Shown here: in pieces, positions 43,911 to 51,480 of the stretch
How the letters are laid out: every line of letters starts with the position of its first letter
How positions within the stretch are numbered: position 1 is the first letter of the stretch
NCBI RefSeq assembly: GCF_900291465.1
Contig: NZ_LT985808.1
Coordinates: 217,563 to 281,562 of the forward strand
Direction: 5' to 3'
DNA: 64,000 bases
Origin: Bacteroides sp. Marseille-P3684
Lineage (GTDB): Bacteria > Bacteroidota > Bacteroidia > Bacteroidales > Bacteroidaceae
The notes under the pieces: generated by a model
What the model saw: only the letters and a program-made list of their open reading frames with translations
Databases searched by the model: none
What the model was told of the DNA's origin: nothing
Made by a program: the position numbers and the translations under genes

Positions 43911-45500
43911 TTATTTACGCTTATCGATTTGTTCCACCATCTTAGTTATACAATTATCAAGTTCTGCAAGAGTTGCGCTTAGACGACCATAAAATTGACG
44001 GTCAAGTGAAGTGAGTTGCGAGTTAAGTGTCTGCGAACCTTTTGTAATAATACTAACCCCTTCCTCCATTTTATCTTTCGTTTCTTTCCAAAATTGTTCG
44101 CCATAATCACGGATTTTGTTAAGTTCTTCAAGTTTAGCAATAAGAAGCTGGACACCGTCTACAAAATTACGTTGTTTACGTACCCATCCATTAAGAGACT
44201 GAGTGTATTCGTTGAACAGTTCCATATTAGATTTAGAAAGTTTAGCTGCCTCATGCAATTCTTTAGTAACCTCAATAAACCTCTCATCCTCTATGATAAC
44301 CTGATTGAGTGCATCAACAAGCTGACGTAATTTACCACCTTCACTAACCAAAGTAGTTGTATCATCCTTAACACGAGTAAGAGAAGATGAGGTTGCCTCA
44401 AAGTTGTCCGACATCTCCTTATACTGTTGAGTAAGAGAAGTAATCATCTCTTTGTTTTCCTGTTGCCATATGTTAAGTTTCTCTACTGATTTGTTGAGTT
44501 GGTCAAAATTCTCTTGAATAAGTTTACTGATGATGGCGTTCATCTGCTTCTGAAATTCTTCGGTAACTTTCTTCATCACCTCGACTAGTGCTTCTGTATT
44601 ACTCTTTTTAAGCAATTCTGTAAACTCATTAAATTTGCTTTCCAAAAGAACATTTGTTTTAGCCATATATTCCTCTATTTCAACAACCTCACCATGCATA
44701 ATTTCCTTTAGTTTCCCAACCTTCTCGCTAATTTCCTCTCCAGTTCCACTCATCCCAGAAATAACATCAAGAATCTCGCCAAGATGATGTGTATATTCGC
44801 GGACCTCTTGGGTGTTTTTCACTACCGAGTTAATGGAAGCAGTCTGTTGGGTCGTGATTTCTTCAAGGTTACCAAACGAAACAAGCATAGAAGAATTTGC
44901 TTCCTTAATATTAGAAAGAGTATTTTCTTGGCTACGTTGTAATACCACTAACGAGTCAATAGCAGAAGTTATCGTTTTCTGCGTTTCAGACATTTTAAAC
45001 ATTACATCACCAACCGTTCGATAAAAAGCTTTACGATCAGCTTCCTGCTCAGCTAATTGCTGTTGAATGGAACGTATAGTTTCAATATTCGCATCACTCA
45101 TCGCTTTTACAGATTGTGTAATTTCACCTGCAGCTTGATTTATATCAGAAATACCTCCGTCTTTCTTATCCTGCTTTCTGTTAATAACAGTAGAAAGTAT
45201 TATAGACCCTATCATTCCTGCCAAAGATGTAAAAAAGGCTGTCTTCAATCCATCGAGTAAACGAGGAATGGAATTATCAAGGTCGGTAGTGTCAAAAGCA
45301 AGTAGACCTATAGTGATTCCCCAAAATGTACCTAATACACCTAGCGTGGAAACAACTGAAGGAAAATACTCCACCCAGCGACGATTAGTCACTAACTTCT
45401 CACTCTTATTATCTCTAAATACAAAAACAAAGCAATATATAAAGGCAACAGCAATAATGCCTAACCAAATCCAGGTATCAGTTGAAAGAGAAAAATTCAT
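43911..45500 (-). CDS. zorA: ZorA-like MotA/TolQ/ExbB channel with long tail
   Basis: A 529-aa protein. The first 120 residues hold three membrane helices with the MotA/ExbB signature STLGVLGTFWGITIGLLAF (near residue 52) and GLKTAFFTSLAGMIGSIILS (near 85). The remaining 400 residues are a predicted long coiled coil, rich in Glu, Lys, Gln and Ser and free of Pro, matching the cytoplasmic tail that in Zorya ZorA forms a rod passing a signal from the cell wall to the cytosolic effector. It is the first gene of a tight three-gene operon with zorB and zorE. A TolQ/ExbB function is excluded by the tail and the neighbours. Confidence 0.82.
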   Translation of the reverse strand: MNFSLSTDTWIWLGIIAVAFIYCFVFVFRDNKSEKLVTNRRWVEYFPSVVSTLGVLGTFWGITIGLLAFDTTDLDNSIPRLLDGLKTAFFTSLAGMIGSIILSTVINRKQDKKDGGISDINQAAGEITQSVKAMSDANIETIRSIQQQLAEQEADRKAFYRTVGDVMFKMSETQKTITSAIDSLVVLQRSQENTLSNIKEANSSMLVSFGNLEEITTQQTASINSVVKNTQEVREYTHHLGEILDVISGMSGTGEEISEKVGKLKEIMHGEVVEIEEYMAKTNVLLESKFNEFTELLKKSNTEALVEVMKKVTEEFQKQMNAIISKLIQENFDQLNKSVEKLNIWQQENKEMITSLTQQYKEMSDNFEATSSSLTRVKDDTTTLVSEGGKLRQLVDALNQVIIEDERFIEVTKELHEAAKLSKSNMELFNEYTQSLNGWVRKQRNFVDGVQLLIAKLEELNKIRDYGEQFWKETKDKMEEGVSIITKGSQTLNSQLTSLDRQFYGRLSATLAELDNCITKMVEQIDKRK

Positions 45501-45721
45501 GGTATGATATTATTTATATTTGATTTTCAGGTTTTTAAAATATAGATTGTAGCATTTCACCTGCCTGCTGTGCATGTGAATTTACAGGAATTGGAGAACG
45601 AACAACACGGGACAAATACCCATATTGCCATTTTTCTTCTTAAATACACCTAATAAGCCCATTATTATTTACATTTTAGTTCATTTATTCATCTATCTAT
45701 CAAAAGATGAACAATATGATG

Positions 45722-45729
45722 CAAAGCTA
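45722..45729 (-). promoter_or_regulatory. Candidate -7 element of zor operon
   Basis: TAGCTTTG on the - strand fits TAnnTTTG in the AT-rich gap upstream of zorA. The leader would be about 215 nt and begins with the inverted repeat GTTCAT...ATGAAC (about 45683-45713), a possible operator. No good -33 match. Confidence 0.4.
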
Positions 45730-45948
45730 CATAAAATATTATAAACACTATAGAATTTACTCATATATAAAATAATATAAAAAAACATTTCGTATCTTTT
45801 TTAACAACAGGTCAATAATCTCTTGATAAAGCCTTGAATTAAAAAGCTTAGATATTTAGTAAAAACATTGTATAATAGAGAAGAGAGAGGAGACTTAACT
45901 GATTGTGGCAAGAAGAAATTCGGATAGATATTGCAGGGCGCACTCAGA

Positions 45949-46126
45949 CTTGATGAATGTCCATCAAAGTTTCAAGTATTCCCCAAACACTGGATTGTGG
46001 AACGCTCTTTCTCATGGTTGGAGAACTTCACAAGCTGACTATTGATTATGAATTCTTGTTGAAACTGCGGAAGCTATGGTACAGCTCGCATTCATCCAAA
46101 TCATGCTTAACAATTATATCGAATGA
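45949..46126 (+). pseudogene. C-terminal fragment of IS5-family transposase
   Basis: LDECPSKFQVFPKHWIVERS and FSWLEN in one frame, then a shift and LTIDYEFLL / ETAEAMVQLAFIQIMLNN in others, match the end of IS5-group DDE transposases (the GF.VLP.RW.VERTF.WL...RRL..DYE pattern, with the catalytic Glu in VER). Only about 180 bp remain. It shows that a transposon has been lost beside the zor operon. Confidence 0.7.
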
Positions 46127-46405
46127 AATCAAAAAAGTTTCTCAGCTATTGAAATCAATTCATGGATATACGTCACATTGGCATCAGACACCACGTATTC
46201 GATGGACTGGATGCCCTTCATATTTGTGGAACTGCCCCGATATTTATCGGAAAGGCACTTCGCAGGGCGATTAAGATAAAAGAAGAAAACGACTTGACAA
46301 TTTAACCCCAACCGGCCCTTAGGCCGCTCAAAGCCCAAGGACCGGCGTGAGTCAGGAATAACACGAAATGATTCAACCGATCCGTATGCCTGTAATACAA
46401 ACCTG

Positions 46406-46513
46406 AAAACAGGCAAGACGAAAGCCAGACGCTTTTTTACTTTGGAGAACATCTGCAAGGAGCTGGATTGCCAGCCGGGAGATATTCTGGAGCATAGAGG
46501 CAACATCGGATAA
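46406..46513 (+). pseudogene. C-terminal fragment of a small XRE-type regulator
   Basis: KTGKTKARRFFTLENICKEL and DCQPGDILEHRGNIG followed by a stop read like the end of the short Cro/CI regulators of Bacteroidales mobile elements (TL..IC..LDCQPGDILEY). The N-terminal half is not recognisable upstream, so it is a remnant. Confidence 0.5.
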
Positions 46514-46542
46514 ACCATAAACAAGTGCCTGTCCTCTCCTCG

Positions 46543-47067
46543 TCAGGAGAAAACAGTCTCCAGGATTACTTCGATCAGTAGCCAGCAACCTACCACAGTC
46601 ATAATCCAACCATAGATACGCGAACCCTTCGTGTATTTGTAAATGGGCTCTTCACCCCTCCTTGCAATCTTGGCGGTTGCAATATGAAAAGGACGTGCAG
46701 ACAGTCCCAGGGTAATGAGAACCACGATAAGGAAGATGAACATCAATTCAGCCGACGAGGGATCGAAGTACTCATCACCATCGTCTCTATCCAGCTTCTC
46801 CAATGTGTAATAGAATTTCAACACAAACAGGGGATAGAAAATCATTTCCAAGATACTGACTTTTTTGCCCAGCTCCACATATTTGTTCTGCTCCTGTATA
46901 TAACGTTCACGTTCGCGGAACAGCTTGTCGCCATCCACACCCCGGGCAAGCAACTCGTCATACACTTCTTTCACAAATTGCTCCTGATAATCCGTCGCAT
47001 GATTATAGATGTCAATCAACTCCTGGGTAGACTTGAGCTCAGTAACGTGTGCAAACTTTTTCTCCAT
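46543..47067 (-). CDS. Membrane protein of unknown function
   Basis: A 174-aa protein starting MEKKFAHVTELKSTQELIDI. The first 70 residues are soluble, helical and charged, with three hydrophobic segments after them (about residues 70-87, 106-126, 150-170). A GDGDEYFDPSS-like acidic loop lies between the first two. I do not recognise a family beyond a generic small Bacteroidales membrane protein. It follows the amber-interrupted lipoprotein gene by about 60 bp in the same direction, so the two probably formed one operon. Confidence 0.7.
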   Translation of the reverse strand: MEKKFAHVTELKSTQELIDIYNHATDYQEQFVKEVYDELLARGVDGDKLFRERERYIQEQNKYVELGKKVSILEMIFYPLFVLKFYYTLEKLDRDDGDEYFDPSSAELMFIFLIVVLITLGLSARPFHIATAKIARRGEEPIYKYTKGSRIYGWIMTVVGCWLLIEVILETVFS

Positions 47068-47126
47068 GATTATTCAGTTTGGATGTTTTCATTGTATACT
47101 TCCATCAGCGTACACTTATCGACCCT

Positions 47127-47750
47127 TCAATAGTTGCCGGTATCCTCAAAAGTACCGTTCTGGAAGGTCCATTCATAATAAAAGCCACGAAGGTTTCTCG
47201 GTACCTTGATTTTATTCAGAACAAACTCACAGGTAGGGTCTCCCAAGATTCCCGGAGCAGATAAAATCCATTGCTTCATGTCATCGATACGCCAGATATT
47301 CAGACAGACGCCACAATCCGTCTCGTGGTCAGACTTCACAGCTATAATCAGTTCATCCACCTTGTCGCCGTCAAAATCGTATTGCCCGATTACATATTCA
47401 TTATCCATATACGGAAGACGAATCTCCGGATCGCTCTTATCCAGTCCTATCTCCCCAAAATCCAGAGCCAGCACCTTCTTCCGCTTGTTTTCATCCACAA
47501 GGCGGGCATCCATCCTGTTCTGGTTCATAAAAAGCAATACATCCAGCTTCCTGCCACAATCATAGTGATACACGGCTCCCTCGTTGCCTTCATCCCCCTC
47601 TTCTGAATAGCGGGTAAATCGGCTCAGGTTCTCAATAAAGCAACTGTCTTTCGCCTATTCCTGTCCCTGCTCCCCGCTTGCCCTTTTGTTCATAAAGCAC
47701 GAACTAAGCAACAGGCATACCGGAAGCACACACAAAATCCGCTTTTTCAT
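47127..47750 (-). pseudogene. Lipoprotein gene with one in-frame amber codon
   Basis: From ATG 47750 the frame encodes a clean lipoprotein signal (MKKRILCVLPVCLLLSSC, lipobox Cys18) and about 13 linker residues, then TAG at 47657-47655 (codon 32). The same frame then continues open to 47127 for another 175 codons (AKDSCFIENLSRFTRYSEE...). The body contains YVIGQYDFDGDKVDELIIAV, an FG-GAP/EF-hand-like acidic loop common in Bacteroidales secreted proteins. No other lesion is seen, so this is a recent nonsense mutation or a base-call error. A restart inside the frame would lack the export signal. Confidence 0.75.
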
Positions 47751-47907
47751 AAACATTCTTCTTTTCTACATCCCCAGTTCCTAAAGACGTCATTATTACT
47801 TAAGTATTACACAAACACACAACCCAGCAGTTGACAAGACATTGGCAGGCAAGGGAGAAAGTCTCCGTCTCAGGATTACCGTGATGGGCAATTCCTCACA
47901 AGGGCCC

Positions 47908-48129
47908 TGTTTACCGGACGCTCGTCCCCTTGTAAACAATCACTTGCACTTGCAAAAGTTGGGATTAGAATGAAAAGAAGATGCGTGGAACTGCAATGCC
48001 ACGTCCTTGTGTACAGGTGCTAGGAAAACCTTCGTAAACAGATGTGGAAATAACAGCCCCACGCATATGCGTGGAGACCATCATACCTTCTCCTGTTTAC
48101 GTGGTTGAAGTTTCCTAGGCTTTGTACAC
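47908..48129. repeat. Complex palindromic noncoding region
   Basis: Several nested inverted repeats lie here: TGTTTAC/GTAAACA (47908-47914, 47932-47938); a pair of about 30-bp imperfect arms (TGTACAggtGCTAGGAAA near 48011-48028 to GTAAACAG 48035-48042, and their complement at 48092-48127); and at the centre a perfect 16-bp palindrome CCACGCATATGCGTGG at 48059-48074. There is no coding frame of note. The flanks 47751-47907 and 48130-48344 show nothing I can assign. Confidence 0.65.
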
Positions 48130-48344
48130 GCAGGAAGAAGACATAACGCCTCTTATTTTCAATATGTCTTGGAAGGAGTCGTACTCCATCCAGCTACAAA
48201 AGTAAGAAATTCCGTAATAATTCCCCATCTCCTACCATTTTTATTTGCTGCCGGCCAATTTATTTATAAACTATCATTTCATTCCATCATTATGAGTCAT
48301 TCGGCAGACAATCCCTGTATTTTTCCGTTTGAACTCATCATTTT

Positions 48345-48572
48345 TTATACCATCGGCTTCATTGGAAAGCCGATTTTTTCATTTTCCACCACAACTGGAG
48401 ACACTACATTCGCCATGTGGATGCCGAAGAAAATATACAGGATTTCGGTCAATCTCGTCCTTGCCTTGATTCGTTTCAAGCCATAGTGTTCCTTCTGCGT
48501 TCCGAACGAACCCTCCATCTTTGTCGCCCTCACTCTCGCCAATCTTTGCAGATGAAGATTTATGGCTGACAC
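48345..48572 (-). pseudogene. C-terminal transposase fragment
   Basis: The segment reads LQRLARVRATKMEGSFGTQK, EHYGLKRIKARTR and TEILYIFFGIHMANVV, which matches the end of IS1182/ISNCY-like DDE transposases in Bacteroidales (R..MEGSFG..K.HYGL.RIKAR...TEIL.IFFGIH.AN). The rest of the gene and any terminal repeats are missing. Confidence 0.65.
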
Positions 48573-48746
48573 AAGGCCAGTTAGCGGACATATATTGTAC
48601 TACCCAACAGAATATCAGCCAACATATAGATAATATATAAAGATGGAGAACATTCCACAGGGGCAACTAACAAGAAATTCTTGTTAGTTCGCCAAGAGGG
48701 CAATCGACAGGTAAAGCGCAACATTAAGCCGTGAACGCAACTTCTA

Positions 48747-48941
48747 TCAACAGCTGACGATGGTAACAGATACCATGTCCTCAATTACGCGACCAGCAGT
48801 TGCGCAATTCAATGGGCCATCACAGTCAATTACGAAATCAGTGATTTCGCAATTTAACGGACCATCAAATATTCGGTATTGATGTACCGATGATGCAAAT
48901 CTCTTCCAAAAAGAGATAATACCGTTTTCTGGTCTGTTCAT
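48747..48941 (-). CDS. Small ORF with a repeated 15-residue unit, doubtful gene
   Basis: A 64-codon frame starting MNRPENGIISFWKRF. It includes two consecutive 15-residue units (DGPLNCEITDFVIDC and DGPLNCATAGRVIED) from the tandem DNA repeat at 48781-48867. I do not recognise a family, there is no signal peptide, and no promoter is evident. It could equally be a noncoding repeat that happens to be open. Confidence 0.3.
   Translation of the reverse strand: MNRPENGIISFWKRFASSVHQYRIFDGPLNCEITDFVIDCDGPLNCATAGRVIEDMVSVTIVSC
48781..48867. repeat. Two tandem 45-bp repeats, each a hairpin
   Basis: Unit 1 starts at 48781 and unit 2 at 48826. Both begin TCAATTACG and end with (T/G)CGCAATT(C/T)AA(T/C)GG(G/A)CCATCA. 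The middles differ, yet each is self-complementary: AATTaCGAAAT...ATTTCGcAATT in unit 2, AATTaCGC...GCGcAATT in unit 1. Confidence 0.8.
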
Positions 48942-49145
48942 TTTGAATTCTATTTCAAATACCCGAAATCCTTAAAGAAAGCACTGTCCGTATAAGCGAT
49001 CATTGTCCTATGCGTCGTAGCCTTTATTGTGTTTGCACATCTTTGCCCTGGGAAGTAAGAGAGTTCATCACTAAGACTGTATGTTCCTTTGGCTTTACTT
49101 CCTTTTTTATTTTCTTGAAAACAAGGCTCAGAAAACGTATTTAAC

Positions 49146-50174
49146 GTGAGTTCGAAATAAGAATAAACATATTTCAGTGATAATTAGGAACATAGCGATA
49201 AAAGTATTAAATTTATAGTGCCGAATTATAAGATTTAAACGATTACCACTATGTTTCCGGAGTCTAAAATTACAGAGATTTATTATATGGCCGATGATTT
49301 TTGCAAGGAATTTGCTTTGCAACAGGAAAAATATATGATTGAGGACAAGAAGACCAGGCATCGTAATAAACCCAACCGTATGAGTGATGCCGAGATTATG
49401 GTTATTTTAATCCTGTTCCACTCCGGTGGTTTCCGTTGTTTCAAACATTACTACAAGGAGTATGTCTGCAAACATCTGAAACACCTTTTTCCGCGTCAGG
49501 TTTCCTATAACCGTTTTGTGGAACTGGAGAAGGAAGTATTACTTCCCCTGACCATCTTCATCAAAAAAGTCCTGCTGGGAACCTGTACCGGTATCAGTTT
49601 CGTCGACTCCACTCCCTTGCGTGTATGTCGTAACCAAAGAATCCTGATTCATAAGACATTTAAAGGACTTGCCGAGCGTGGGAAATGTTCTATGGGATGG
49701 TTCTTCGGATTCAAGCTACATCTGATAATCAATGACAAAGGAGAGATACTCAATTTCATGTTCACGCCTGGAAACGTGGATGACCGGGAACCGTTGAAAC
49801 AAGGAAAGTTTCTGGAAAACATCAAAGGAAAACTATGCGCAGACAAAGAATATATCGGTCAGGCTTTATTTGAGAACCTCTTCCTTAATGGCATACAGCT
49901 TGTCACTAAAGTTAAAAATAATATGAAGAACTCACTGATGAGTGTCGCTGACAAGATTCTGCTCAGAAAAAGAGCCTTGATTGAAACGGTCAATGACGAA
50001 CTGAAGAACATAGCACAGATTGAACACTCAAGACATCGTTCATTCAATAACTTTATAGCCAACTCCTTGTCGGCTATCGCGGCATACTGTTTTTTTGAAA
50101 AGAAGCCCGCCATTGACGTGAATTTTGTCAATGACGGACAACTTGCTATTTTTTGATTTTATTTCGAACTCACA
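49146..50174 (+). mobile_element. IS982-family insertion sequence
   Basis: A complete element of about 1.03 kb. GTGAGTTCGAAATAA at 49146-49160 recurs as its exact complement at 50160-50174, around one intact transposase gene. Bases next to the ends (TATTTAAC left, ATTATTTAA right) share ATTTAA, suggesting a short target duplication, but the exact ends and duplication are uncertain by a few bases. It sits directly in front of the FecR operon, where the sigma gene would be expected. Confidence 0.85.
49251..50156 (+). CDS. IS982-family transposase
   Basis: A 301-aa DDE transposase with intact length. Features: MFPESKITEIYYMADDFCKEF at the N-terminus, KPNRMSDAEIMVILILFHSG, SYNRFVELE, the first catalytic Asp in ISFVDSTPLRVC (near residue 119), GWFFGFKLHLIINDKGEI, the second Asp in CADKEYIG (near residue 199), and the Glu region RALIETVNDELKN (near 245). 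It cuts and moves the element. No frameshift is seen, so the IS could be active. Confidence 0.9.
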   Translation: MFPESKITEIYYMADDFCKEFALQQEKYMIEDKKTRHRNKPNRMSDAEIMVILILFHSGGFRCFKHYYKEYVCKHLKHLFPRQVSYNRFVELEKEVLLPLTIFIKKVLLGTCTGISFVDSTPLRVCRNQRILIHKTFKGLAERGKCSMGWFFGFKLHLIINDKGEILNFMFTPGNVDDREPLKQGKFLENIKGKLCADKEYIGQALFENLFLNGIQLVTKVKNNMKNSLMSVADKILLRKRALIETVNDELKNIAQIEHSRHRSFNNFIANSLSAIAAYCFFEKKPAIDVNFVNDGQLAIF

Positions 50175-50222
50175 TTATTTAATAATAGAAATTAATTTTT
50201 CTGCAAAAAAAATCTAATTTCC

Positions 50223-50256
50223 TGCGACCCTTTTTCAAACGCTGTGTGTCTTTATA
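50223..50256 (+). promoter_or_regulatory. Probable ECF-sigma promoter of the fecR operon
   Basis: TGCGACCC (50223-50230), about 13 bp, then GTGTGTCTTTATA (50244-50256) resembles the two-block sequence found in front of many Bacteroides fecR genes. It does not fit the housekeeping TAnnTTTG promoter. It lies about 50 bp right of the IS982 end and 24 bp before the chosen fecR start, so the insertion left it intact. Confidence 0.5.
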
Positions 50257-50279
50257 ATGTAATAACACTTATAAAGCAC

Positions 50280-51452
50280 ATGAAACACATAGCATATCTG
50301 ATAGTAAAGTCTATTCTTTCCGACCTGTCTGAACAGGAAAAGAAAGAACTTAGCCAATGGCGTTCGTCATCGCGGCATAATGAAAACCTGTACCAAAAAT
50401 ACAGTGGAAAAGACTTTCTACAGGATATGACACCTCTCTACACTCCCGGAGAGGAAACAGAACTATACAGACAGCTTCAGAAAAAGATGCATCCGGCTCG
50501 CAAGCGGAGAATTGCATGGTATAAATGGACTGGTGCTATTGCCGCATGTCTGTTATTGTCTGTTATTCTATATCAGGTATATACAAATTACAGGCAAGAG
50601 CAAAATGTTATTGTCCTGGCTGATTTAAAACCGGGAACACAACAGGCTACCTTGTATACTTATTCCGGAGATGAAGAAACGGTTATGCCTAAACAAACCG
50701 AAAAAGTTATCATCAATTATCCGGACAACAATAAAAGTCTGAATAATGAAAATGACAAGCCGCAAGGTATTATACAACAATCGGCTGTCAAACTGAATGA
50801 TATAAAACGTATTATTGTTCCACGGGGCGGCGAATACAACGTTGTTTTAAAAGACCAAAGCAATATTTATCTGAATTCAGAGTCCGATATTCAGTTTGCA
50901 CCCGAATATGGAGTAGACAAGCGTGAAATGGCATTCAAGGGAGAAGCTTACTTCAACGTTGCAAAAATGGAAAATCAGCAACCCTTCATAATCCATACAG
51001 AATTCGGAACAGTAGAAGTAAAAGGTACATCATTCAACCTCCGTTGTTATGAAAACGAAAAGATACTGCAAATAGCACTCGAAAACGGATGTGTACACTT
51101 TACTCCCTTGCACAATAAAGACACCTATGTACTAACTCCGGGACAGCTCCTTACTTATCATGTAGACGAACAGCAAATCACTACAGAAGAAACAGATATC
51201 AGCATATACACATCATGGAAAAGCGGAATATACAGTTTCAGACAAACTCCGCTCTCGGCCATTATGAATGACCTTTCACGATGGTATAACATCCCTATCG
51301 GTTTTGCAAAGAAAGAACTTGAGAACATAACATTTACGGGTGAAGTCAAACGCTATGACAACTTTATTGATATTGCCGGTATGTTTGAACTGACAAAAAT
51401 GATTCGTTTCAAGGCTAACCGAAACGGTATAATTATAGAAGAACAAAAGTAA
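50280..51452 (+). CDS. FecR-family anti-sigma factor
   Basis: About 390 aa, started at MKHIAYLIVKSIL (50280); the frame is open 36 bp further but that would overlap the promoter. Residues 1-75 are the cytoplasmic anti-sigma part (SEQEKKELSQWRSSS). Residues 82-103 are the single membrane helix. The FecR domain covers about residues 175-285 (IIVPRGGEYNVVLKDQSNIYLNS split by the usual RG.EY.V.L.DGS pattern) and a DUF4974 domain the last 70 (YSFRQTPLSAIMNDLSRWYN). It holds an ECF sigma factor until the TonB receptor encoded next signals substrate binding. No sigma gene is adjacent. Confidence 0.92.
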   Translation: MKHIAYLIVKSILSDLSEQEKKELSQWRSSSRHNENLYQKYSGKDFLQDMTPLYTPGEETELYRQLQKKMHPARKRRIAWYKWTGAIAACLLLSVILYQVYTNYRQEQNVIVLADLKPGTQQATLYTYSGDEETVMPKQTEKVIINYPDNNKSLNNENDKPQGIIQQSAVKLNDIKRIIVPRGGEYNVVLKDQSNIYLNSESDIQFAPEYGVDKREMAFKGEAYFNVAKMENQQPFIIHTEFGTVEVKGTSFNLRCYENEKILQIALENGCVHFTPLHNKDTYVLTPGQLLTYHVDEQQITTEETDISIYTSWKSGIYSFRQTPLSAIMNDLSRWYNIPIGFAKKELENITFTGEVKRYDNFIDIAGMFELTKMIRFKANRNGIIIEEQK

Positions 51453-51480
51453 TCATATTATTAATTTTATACAGACTGAG

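Noticed and set aside
43911..45500. Housekeeping ExbB/TolQ or flagellar MotA
   Set aside because: The 400-residue coiled-coil tail, the HNH partner and the absence of flagellar, ExbD or TolA genes do not fit.
46129..46524. 131-codon - strand frame
   Set aside because: Runs antisense through the XRE-regulator remnant and non-genic DNA; hydrophobicity and codon pattern look random.
48169..48486. 105-codon + strand frame
   Set aside because: Antisense to the transposase fragment, with a low-complexity Phe/Ile-rich translation.
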